A stretch of DNA of 64,000 nucleotides, taken from an uncultured Pelagibacteraceae bacterium (GTDB lineage Bacteria; Pseudomonadota; Alphaproteobacteria; Pelagibacterales; Pelagibacteraceae). The notes beneath the pieces were generated by a model. The model was not told where the DNA came from. It saw only the letters and a list, made by a program, of their open reading frames with translations, and searched no databases. Below are positions 56,716-64,000 of the stretch, one piece after another (within the stretch, counting starts at the first letter, position 1; each line of letters begins with the position of its first letter). The stretch spans positions 1-64,000 of the forward strand of contig CACFVE010000004.1 in the NCBI GenBank assembly GCA_902569735.1. The letters run 5' to 3'. Made by a program: the position numbers and the translations under genes.

Positions 56716-58100
56716 TTAAGTTCCTTTTTGTATTTTCTTATCATATTTTTTATATTTCTTTCAGATGTTCCTCCATAAGAATTTTTTGAATTCATGGAGT
56801 TTTTTACATTTAAAATTTTTAAAACATTATTATTTAAGTGTTTATAAAACTTTCTAATTTCATTCAAAGTTAACTCGTCTAAATTTTTTTTATTTTTTTC
56901 TGCATAATTAACAATTTTTGATGATATTTTGTAAGCATCTCTAAAAGATAGCTTTTTATCTTTTACCAAGTAATCTGCAAAATCTGTTGCTGTGGTATAT
57001 CCAGTTTTTGCCATATTCAACATTCTAGTTTTATTCGGATTAACATTTTTAATTAATTCATTGCTCATTATTAAAGTATCTTTCAAAGTATCAAATCCTT
57101 CGAACACTAACGTTTTATCATCTTGTAAATCTTTAAAATATGAAATTGGGAGTCCTTTCATTATTGTCAAAATAGAATTTAATTTTCCATAATTTATTCC
57201 AGTTCTCCCTCTAATAAGTTCTGCAGGGTCAGGGTTCTTTTTTTGTGGCATGATAGAAGAACCAGTTAGCATTTTATCATTAAAGCTAATTAGCTGATAA
57301 GCATCTGAATTTAATATTATGAAGTCTTCAGCTAATCTTGATAAATGCATTGCACATACAGCACAAGCGTAAAGGAAGTCTATTGCAAAATCTCTATCAG
57401 AAACTGTATCAATTGAATTGTCTGTTGGTTTTTTAAAACCCAATTTCTTCGAAGTAAAATTTCTATCTATATTATAAGAAGTTCCTGACAAAGCTGCAGC
57501 TCCAAGAGGTGACTCATCAATCAATTCTAAATTATTTTGAAATCTTTTTTTGTCTCTTTTTATCATTTCATAATAAGCCAAAAGATAATGAGCAAAAGAA
57601 ACTGGTTGTGCATTTTTAAGATGGGTAAAACCTGGCATTACAGTACTCACGTTTTTATCTGCTTTACTTAAAATATTTTTCATTAAAGAGTTTAATTCTT
57701 TAATCAAAATTACCGATGAATCTTTCACCCAAAGCTTAAAATCAGTAACTACTTGATCATTTCTTGATCTAGCAGTGTGCATATAACCAGCTGAGTTACC
57801 GATTATTTCGTATAATTTTTTTTCAATATTTAAATGGATATCTTCAAATTTTTCTTTAAAAACAAACTTACCTTTTTTAATCTGTCCTCTAATTTTTTCT
57901 AATCCTTTAAGTATTTTTTTACCCTCTTTAGCAGGTATAATTTTTTTCTTAATTAACATTTGAGTATGAATTTTTGAGGCAAAAATATCTTGTTCGTAAA
58001 GTCTTTTATCTACGTTTATTGAAGCTCCAATTCTTTGAAAAGATTTAGAGGTAGAACTTTTAAATCTGCTTGACCAAACTGTCTTATTTTTATTTGTCAT
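56712..58100 (-). CDS. argH: Argininosuccinate lyase
   Basis: 462 aa; GSSIMPQKKNPDPAELIRGRTG signature, HTARSRNDQV. Confidence 0.96.
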   Translation of the reverse strand: MTNKNKTVWSSRFKSSTSKSFQRIGASINVDKRLYEQDIFASKIHTQMLIKKKIIPAKEGKKILKGLEKIRGQIKKGKFVFKEKFEDIHLNIEKKLYEIIGNSAGYMHTARSRNDQVVTDFKLWVKDSSVILIKELNSLMKNILSKADKNVSTVMPGFTHLKNAQPVSFAHYLLAYYEMIKRDKKRFQNNLELIDESPLGAAALSGTSYNIDRNFTSKKLGFKKPTDNSIDTVSDRDFAIDFLYACAVCAMHLSRLAEDFIILNSDAYQLISFNDKMLTGSSIMPQKKNPDPAELIRGRTGINYGKLNSILTIMKGLPISYFKDLQDDKTLVFEGFDTLKDTLIMSNELIKNVNPNKTRMLNMAKTGYTTATDFADYLVKDKKLSFRDAYKISSKIVNYAEKNKKNLDELTLNEIRKFYKHLNNNVLKILNVKNSMNSKNSYGGTSERNIKNMIRKYKKELK

Positions 58101-58129
58101 AAACTATGTTATTTTCAATTTAAATTAAT

Positions 58130-58657
58130 ATGAAAATTAGTAAATCTTTTAAAATCTATATTCACATAATATTTGTATTCTTAATCAGCAATACTGTTTT
58201 TGCTAACGATGATTTTTCAAAAAATGTAGTTATTTACGAAAAACCAAAGGTAATTAAAGAACTTAAATTTAAAGATTTAAATCTTCAAGACGTCGATCTA
58301 ACGAATAAAAAAGGCAATATCATGATTCTTAACTTTTGGGCCACATGGTGTATGCCTTGCAGAAGGGAGATGCCATCTCTAGAAAAACTTACCCATTTAC
58401 ACCCAGAAATTAAAGTTTATGCAATAAATATGGAAAAACCAAATAGACTTAAAGCACAAGATTTTTTCAAATTTATTGGTGTTTTAAGTTTAGATATATA
58501 TTTTGATCCAAAATTAGATCTAGTTAAACAATTCAAAATGCGGGGATTGCCAACAAGCATCTTGATCGACAAAAATGGAAATGAATTTGGAAGAATAGTT
58601 GGAGAAATTGATTTCACTGATAAAAATTTTATCAAGATTTTAAAAAAATATATTTAG
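58130..58657 (+). CDS. TlpA-like periplasmic thioredoxin-family protein
   Basis: 175 aa; signal peptide, NFWATWCMPCRREMPSLE. Confidence 0.9.
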   Translation: MKISKSFKIYIHIIFVFLISNTVFANDDFSKNVVIYEKPKVIKELKFKDLNLQDVDLTNKKGNIMILNFWATWCMPCRREMPSLEKLTHLHPEIKVYAINMEKPNRLKAQDFFKFIGVLSLDIYFDPKLDLVKQFKMRGLPTSILIDKNGNEFGRIVGEIDFTDKNFIKILKKYI

Positions 58658-58668
58658 TTTTAAAAATT

Positions 58669-59322
58669 ATGAAATATTCCTTAAATACAGTTATTTTAGA
58701 ACCATTATCAAAAACAAAACCTAAAAATGCAGTAATACTTTGTCATGGCTATGGTGGAGATGGAAAAGATATTTCTATTCTAGCAGGTTATTGGAAATCT
58801 TATTTGCCTGATACAATATTCATTTGTCCAGACGCTCCAGAAAAGTGTGATGCAAGTCCATCGGGATTTCAATGGTTTGATTTAATAGATCAAAATCCTG
58901 AACAAATTTTATCTAAATCTTTGGTTGCTGAAAATAAATTAAATAAACTTATTGATGAAGTTAAAGATAAAAATAGTTTATCAGCTAATCAAATTGTGAT
59001 TGGTGGATTTAGTCAAGGATGTATGATTAGTTTGCAAACAGGTATTAAACGAAAAGATAAAATTAATTCGATCATAGGATATTCTGGTAAAATTATTGAT
59101 CTAGATCATTTAGGTAAAAATATTGTTTCAAGACCAAACATTATTTTGATGCATGGAGATATGGATCAAGTTGTTACAATTGATGGATTACTAGAGGCTA
59201 AAGATTTTTTTATCAAAAATAATTATAAAATTGAAACAAAAATTTTTAAAAATTGTGAACATAGAATACCCACTGAAGGATCTAGTTTAGGCTTACAATT
59301 TATCAAAAAACATTTGTATTAG
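58669..59322 (+). CDS. Phospholipase/carboxylesterase (alpha/beta hydrolase)
   Basis: 217 aa; ILCHGYGGDGKD, IGGFSQGCMISL, MHGDMDQVV. Confidence 0.9.
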   Translation: MKYSLNTVILEPLSKTKPKNAVILCHGYGGDGKDISILAGYWKSYLPDTIFICPDAPEKCDASPSGFQWFDLIDQNPEQILSKSLVAENKLNKLIDEVKDKNSLSANQIVIGGFSQGCMISLQTGIKRKDKINSIIGYSGKIIDLDHLGKNIVSRPNIILMHGDMDQVVTIDGLLEAKDFFIKNNYKIETKIFKNCEHRIPTEGSSLGLQFIKKHLY

Positions 59323-59388
59323 TTTAATTTCCTTGGTGTAACATAATTATAACTTGATATAATTTTCTGTTTCAGTTAGCTTTCAATA

Positions 59389-59958
59389 ATGATTATTTCT
59401 TCATTGGATAAAGTCCCGCTAGAAAAATGTCCAGCTTTAGTTCTTAATGCTGATTTTAGACCTTTAAGCTATTATCCTCTTTCACTATGGTGTTGGCAGG
59501 ATGCAGTTAAGTCAGTTTTCTTAGACAGAGTAAGTATTGTTTCAAACTACAGAAGAAAAATTAGAAGTCCTTCATTTGAGATGAGTTTGCCAAGCGTAAT
59601 TGCATTAAAAAATTTTGTTCAACCTTCAGAAAATCCTAATTTCACTAGGTTCAATGTTTTTTTAAGAGATAAATTTACATGTCAGTATTGCGGAGATAAA
59701 AAAGATTTAACATTTGACCATCTACTGCCTAAGTCTAAAGGTGGGCTCACTGATTGGAATAATGTTGTTACAGCTTGTTCAAATTGTAATGTAAAAAAAG
59801 GTGGTAAGCTTTATGAACATTGTGATTTAAAGCTTACAAATAAACCTTACGCACCTACAGTAGAAGATTTACATAAAAATGGAAGAAATTTTCCTCCAAA
59901 CTTTCTGCATGAAAGTTGGATGGATTATTTATATTGGGATATTGAATTAGAACCTTAA
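59389..59958 (+). CDS. HNH endonuclease family protein
   Basis: 189 aa; DKFTCQYCGDKKDLTFDHLLPKSKGGLTDWNNVVTACSNCNVKKG. Confidence 0.92.
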   Translation: MIISSLDKVPLEKCPALVLNADFRPLSYYPLSLWCWQDAVKSVFLDRVSIVSNYRRKIRSPSFEMSLPSVIALKNFVQPSENPNFTRFNVFLRDKFTCQYCGDKKDLTFDHLLPKSKGGLTDWNNVVTACSNCNVKKGGKLYEHCDLKLTNKPYAPTVEDLHKNGRNFPPNFLHESWMDYLYWDIELEP

Positions 59959-60492
59959 TTAAATTTTTTCAGATATTGTTATAGCAATACGTGATGAAGT
60001 TTTAATTACCTTATCTAGTAAACCAAACAAACCTTTTTTTGTTGCACCGTTATCGTAAGCAATATCCTTATGGTGTAACTCATCTTCTCTGAATTTAATT
60101 ATTTTTTCTTTTAATTTTTTTTCGTCTTTTCCAAGTTTAAATGTTTGATCTTTATAATGACCATCGATAACTTCTTCTACTGAGGCTGTACAGAGCATAG
60201 CAGCTTTTTCACCAAGCATAGCGGTTCCAAATCCTAAAGTAACACCCATTATATCCCATAAGGGAAGAAGTTTTGTAGGTTCTATATTTCTTTTTTTAAT
60301 TTCATTATCAAAATATTCATAGTGTTCTCTCTCATGTTCTTTCATCTCCTCAATTTTTCTTTTAAGGGAAGCATTTTGTTTAAATGTTTTTAAAGCAAGT
60401 AATTGACCCTCATAAATCTTAATAGCACCACGTTCTCCAGCATGATCTACTCTAATAATTTCTTCTAAAGTTTTCTTATTTGTTTTGTCCAT
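59959..60492 (-). CDS. coq7: Demethoxyubiquinone hydroxylase (Coq7)
   Basis: 177 aa; IIRVDHAGERGAIKIYEGQL, EMKEHEREHYEYF, REDELHHKD. Confidence 0.94.
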   Translation of the reverse strand: MDKTNKKTLEEIIRVDHAGERGAIKIYEGQLLALKTFKQNASLKRKIEEMKEHEREHYEYFDNEIKKRNIEPTKLLPLWDIMGVTLGFGTAMLGEKAAMLCTASVEEVIDGHYKDQTFKLGKDEKKLKEKIIKFREDELHHKDIAYDNGATKKGLFGLLDKVIKTSSRIAITISEKI

Positions 60493-60958
60493 AATTTCTA
60501 ACTACTTTAAACATAATACCACTTAGTAAAACTGATATAATTGTATTTATTGTAGCAAGCGAAAGACCTATAAATCTGAAAGTAACGTCTTTACAACTGA
60601 CTGGAGTGTTTTCTAATTGCTTTAGGAGTTGTTTTGTAGTCAGACCATCCTGAGAGTCGCTTAAATTACATACAAATGACTCACTAAAAAATCCTTGTTC
60701 TATACCTACGTGGTAAAATGAAATTATTGCTCCAAATATAAAAAATAAAAAGAGAATTATAGCTATAATTTTTTTAAATCTATTCAAAATAAATAATAGA
60801 GAAATGAGTATTACTGAAGCTATATAAGGAATTCTTTCAATTAAACATAAATTACAAGGTTTATGTCCTAAAATATATTGGATAAAATAAGCTATAGATA
60901 AAGATAGAATACTAAAAGCTAAAACACCGTTTAATATAAGTCTATTATTTTCAAACAT
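60476..60958 (-). CDS. dsbB: Disulfide bond formation protein B family (start moved to 60958)
   Basis: 4-TM protein; GHKPCNLCLIERIPY motif. Confidence 0.85.
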   Translation of the reverse strand: MFENNRLILNGVLAFSILSLSIAYFIQYILGHKPCNLCLIERIPYIASVILISLLFILNRFKKIIAIILFLFFIFGAIISFYHVGIEQGFFSESFVCNLSDSQDGLTTKQLLKQLENTPVSCKDVTFRFIGLSLATINTIISVLLSGIMFKVVRNYGQNK

Positions 60959-61554
60959 TAAGTAAAGATTATGTAAAAGACAATTGCTAAAATTATAATA
61001 AATATTCCTGCTAACGTAAACCATAGTGCGCCTTTTTTTTCTATAAAGTCACCAAATTTTTGACCAAAGAGGTTTGTAAAATATGCAACTAAAAAGAAAC
61101 GCAATCCTCTAGTAAAAAGGCAAATTAAAAAGAAAACTGGAAGATTATAATTCATTACCCCGCTTGTTATAGTGAAAACCTTAAAAGGCAAAGGAGTAAA
61201 CCCTGCTAAAAACATTATTCCAAGCCAAGCTAAAAAACCCTCTTTAGTTGACATCACATTTTGCATTTCAAATACTTTTTCCTCATAACCATAAAATTCA
61301 ATAATAACCATAGAGGCATCTAAAAATAAAACTCCTAACATATAGCCAAACAATCCTCCTAATACAGAGCCTACAGTTGCAATGATGAATATTTTTAAAT
61401 AATCTTCTCTTTTAGCAACTACCATCGGCACAATCATCAAGTCAGGTGGAACGGGAAAGAAGAAACTTTCGATAAAAGAGACAAAACCTAAGAGAGGTTT
61501 AGAAAATTTATGTCTAGCAAGCTCAACACATCTGTCGTATAATTTTTTTAACAT
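60958..61554 (-). CDS. YqaA/DedA (SNARE-associated) family membrane protein (start moved to 61554)
   Basis: FIESFFFPVPPDLMIVPMVVAKRE, GFTPLPFKVFTITSGVM; MLKKLYDRCVELA start removes implausible N-terminus. Confidence 0.85.
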   Translation of the reverse strand: MLKKLYDRCVELARHKFSKPLLGFVSFIESFFFPVPPDLMIVPMVVAKREDYLKIFIIATVGSVLGGLFGYMLGVLFLDASMVIIEFYGYEEKVFEMQNVMSTKEGFLAWLGIMFLAGFTPLPFKVFTITSGVMNYNLPVFFLICLFTRGLRFFLVAYFTNLFGQKFGDFIEKKGALWFTLAGIFIIILAIVFYIIFT

Positions 61555-61629
61555 GAATTTAAAATGCACAATAGTTAAGTATCTAGCAAGTTTAATATTA
61601 TCCCCAATGAATAAGAAAAGCCTAAATTT

Positions 61630-62649
61630 ATGAATGAACCAATCGATATAAAAACAAAAAAGATTGTATCCCCACAATATGAAAATAAGTTTGAAAAATC
61701 GCTTGTTTTGGAAAATCTTGAACTAAATATACTCTCCCACTGGGATACATGGGGTAAATTTCAACAAGCTTGGACTAGTCGGGCTTATAGAGTTTTCAAA
61801 GATTTAGATAAGTACGTAGTTTTAATATATTTAATAAGAAATAATTGGCAGACTTTATCAGACAAATTTCAAGTTTTATCGATGGATGAATTTTATGACT
61901 CTGAAAGTATTATAATTGATAAAATTAACTTAATTCAAATATCCAATGATCTAAATATTCCCAAAGAAACAATTAGAAGAAAAGTTAATGAACTACAAAG
62001 TTCTGATATTTTAAAAAGAGAGGGTAAATCTATTATATTTAATAAGAAAGGAATAGAAACCCAAAAACCAAATGATACGATCGAACTACTGTCAAATTTT
62101 ATAGACAAAAAATCAAAAATGTTACAGGGACAAGCATGGTTTGGAAGTCCATTATCAAAAGACTACATTAAAAGTTTTATAAAGAAATATTTTACTTTAG
62201 TTTGGTTAAGATTTTTTAGGATGCAAATACCTTTTTTAACAAGACATAGAAATGTTTTTGGGGATCTAGAAACCTGGATAGTCTGGGGGAATATAGGTCT
62301 CAGTCATCAATATCAATTAGCAAAAGCAGCTGAAAAAAATCTAATAAGTTCACCAATTACACTTAAAAGTTATTATTCTAATGTTGCAGATGTGAAAATT
62401 GATAGGGGGGTAAATGCTTCATCTATAGCTGATATTTCATCAATACCCAGGGCAACAGTAATTAGAAAATTAAATTGGCTGGTTTCGCAAAAAGCTATTA
62501 AAAAAAATAAAAGTTTAGAATATCAAATGAAAAAAGGTGGTAAGTTAAATAATCAAATTTCAGAGAATTTTTTGTTAAATCAGCACAGCGTTGCTGAATT
62601 TTTAACTGATATTTATGATTTAATGAAAAATTCAAAATTTAAACTATAA
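61630..62649 (+). CDS. Hypothetical protein with two HTH-like segments, possible transcriptional regulator
   Basis: 339 aa; LIQISNDLNIPKETIRRKVNELQSSDILKREG and ASSIADISSIPRATVIRKLNWLVSQKAIKK look like winged HTH segments. Confidence 0.7.
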   Translation: MNEPIDIKTKKIVSPQYENKFEKSLVLENLELNILSHWDTWGKFQQAWTSRAYRVFKDLDKYVVLIYLIRNNWQTLSDKFQVLSMDEFYDSESIIIDKINLIQISNDLNIPKETIRRKVNELQSSDILKREGKSIIFNKKGIETQKPNDTIELLSNFIDKKSKMLQGQAWFGSPLSKDYIKSFIKKYFTLVWLRFFRMQIPFLTRHRNVFGDLETWIVWGNIGLSHQYQLAKAAEKNLISSPITLKSYYSNVADVKIDRGVNASSIADISSIPRATVIRKLNWLVSQKAIKKNKSLEYQMKKGGKLNNQISENFLLNQHSVAEFLTDIYDLMKNSKFKL

Positions 62650-62663
62650 AATCTAGTAAAATA

Positions 62664-63509
62664 ATGGAAATAGCAAAATCTATAGCTCCAATTGCTTTAG
62701 CAATAATCATGTTTGGTTTAGGTCTAGGCTTAACAGTTGAGGATTTTAAAAGAGTTTTAAATTATCCTAGAGATTTTTTTGTCGGCTTTTTATGTCAAGT
62801 TATTTTACTTCCAATAATTGCTTTTATACTAATTCATATAATTACACTTCCTCCTGAAATTGCGCTAGGTGTTATGATCGTTGCTTCAGCCCCAGGTGGT
62901 GTCACCTCAAATGTATTAACTAAGTTCGCAGGTGGCGATGTGGCTTTATCAGTAAGTTTAACAGCAATTGTTAGTTTGTTATGTATTTTTACCGTTCCAT
63001 TAATCGTTTTCAATTCTGCAGAGTTAATTGGAATAGCGATACAAAAGGAAATATCAATGATTTCAATAGCTATTAAAATGTTTTTTGTAGTTACAATCCC
63101 AGTATTATTAGGAATGATAGTTAGAAGTTTAATGACAGATTTTATAATTTCTAAAACTTTGATAATTCAAAGACTATCTATCATTTTATTCTTGATTGTA
63201 TTTATATCTATTTGGGTAGAAGAATGGGATAGAATAGTAAGTTTTATAGTTAGGGCAGGTTTAATAGCTTTTATTTTGAATATAACTATGATTTTGGTTG
63301 GTTATTATGTTGCAAAATATCTTACATCAGGAGTTTCTCAAAGAAAATGTATTTCACTTGAATGTGGTTTACAAAATGGAACTTTAGCCGTGGTTGTAGC
63401 CACCCAATTGTTTGATGATATTATATTTATGGTCCCTACAGCAGCATATGCACTTATAATGTTTGTAACATCGATAATTTTTGTTCTAATAGTTAGAAAA
63501 ATCAATTAA
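62664..63509 (+). CDS. Bile acid:sodium symporter (BASS) family transporter
   Basis: 281 aa; MIVASAPGGVTSNVLTKFAGGDVALSVSLTA, SLECGLQNGTLAVVVA. Confidence 0.92.
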   Translation: MEIAKSIAPIALAIIMFGLGLGLTVEDFKRVLNYPRDFFVGFLCQVILLPIIAFILIHIITLPPEIALGVMIVASAPGGVTSNVLTKFAGGDVALSVSLTAIVSLLCIFTVPLIVFNSAELIGIAIQKEISMISIAIKMFFVVTIPVLLGMIVRSLMTDFIISKTLIIQRLSIILFLIVFISIWVEEWDRIVSFIVRAGLIAFILNITMILVGYYVAKYLTSGVSQRKCISLECGLQNGTLAVVVATQLFDDIIFMVPTAAYALIMFVTSIIFVLIVRKIN

Positions 63510-63527
63510 ATTAAATATTGAATAAAA

Positions 63528-63614
63528 GGGCGAATGGTGGAACTGGTAGACGCGCCGGACTCAAAATCCGGTGGTAGCAATACCTTGAGAGTTCGAGTCT
63601 CTCTTCGCCCACCA
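63528..63614 (+). tRNA. tRNA-Leu (anticodon CAA), encoded CCA
   Basis: Acceptor GGGCGAA/TTCGCCC, anticodon stem-loop CCGGA-CTCAAAA-TCCGG, long variable arm, GAGAGTTCGAGTCTCTC T-arm, ACCA 3' end. Confidence 0.96.
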
Positions 63615-63618
63615 AGTT

Positions 63619-64000
63619 ATGGATATAAGTAAATTAAACAGTTTAGTTGAACTTTATTTTAAAAAAACACTAGAAGTTGACGGAAAAAGACCGTTTTTAA
63701 AATGGTTAAAACCAGACAAGCGAACTTACAATTGGGAAGATATTACTCAAAGAATTTATAAACTTACTACTAAAATTAAAACTTTAATTAATGAGGGTGA
63801 CAGGTGCTTAATTTTATCTGAAAACAGACCTTATTGGTTAATGACTGATATTTCTATTATGAATGCTGGAGGCATTTCTGTTCCAATTTTTACAACTTAC
63901 TCTGCAAACGATTATGAATATATTTTAAATGATTGTAAACCTTCATTGATATTTGTTTCAAATCAAGATCAATTTAATAAGATAAAAAAATTCATTAATG
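63619..64000 (+). CDS. AMP-dependent synthetase/ligase (long-chain acyl-CoA synthetase-like), truncated by window end
   Basis: MDISKLNSLVELYFKKTLEVDGKRPFLKW...YNWEDITQRI...DRCLILSENRPYWLMTDISIMNAGGISVPIFTTYSANDYEYIL. Confidence 0.85.
   Translation, partial: MDISKLNSLVELYFKKTLEVDGKRPFLKWLKPDKRTYNWEDITQRIYKLTTKIKTLINEGDRCLILSENRPYWLMTDISIMNAGGISVPIFTTYSANDYEYILNDCKPSLIFVSNQDQFNKIKKFIN

Noticed and set aside
59389-59958. HNH endonuclease as a homing element or defence nuclease
   Set aside because: Stand-alone, not inside an intron or intein, no partner defence genes; resembles the chromosomal HNH family common in proteobacteria.
61555-61677. N-terminal extension of the YqaA/DedA ORF and its overlap with the divergent HTH gene
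   Set aside because: The extension lacks family similarity; starting at 61554 gives a clean ~75 bp divergent intergenic region.

Overview
AT-rich, gene-dense window whose gene content and composition resemble a SAR11/Pelagibacterales-type alphaproteobacterium (inferred from gene order and protein character; no database search was run). It is mostly core metabolism: a TRAP transporter/hydroxyacid oxidation locus, dapF-ftsY and ffh (SRP), rpsP-trmD-rplS, leuCDB-asd, sdhCDAB, mmsA, mdh, sucCDAB-lpd, priA, atpHAGDC, the rplU-rpmA-obgE-proBA-nadD-rsfS-ctpA-rppH operon (minus strand), metX-metW-gloB, hisC-tyrA, argH-lysA-plsC, coq7/dsbB, a BASS transporter and a tRNA-Leu(CAA). The most interesting non-coding elements are: (1) a SAM-II riboswitch aptamer before metX, followed by a strong intrinsic terminator and a mutually exclusive antiterminator; (2) a multi-hairpin structured leader between dapF and ffh, consistent with the ffh leader motif reported for Pelagibacter; (3) an intrinsic terminator between the TRAP solute-binding gene and its membrane subunits. 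Other notable items are a perfect 27-bp tandem repeat in the rpsP 3' end, absence of rimM from the rpsP-trmD cluster, a very AT-rich glycan-type island between mdh and sucC, two small proteins missing from the ORF track (a 59-aa membrane protein and a 36-aa LptM-like lipoprotein), and an unassigned protein with two HTH-like segments. I found no CRISPR array, transposon, prophage or defence system.
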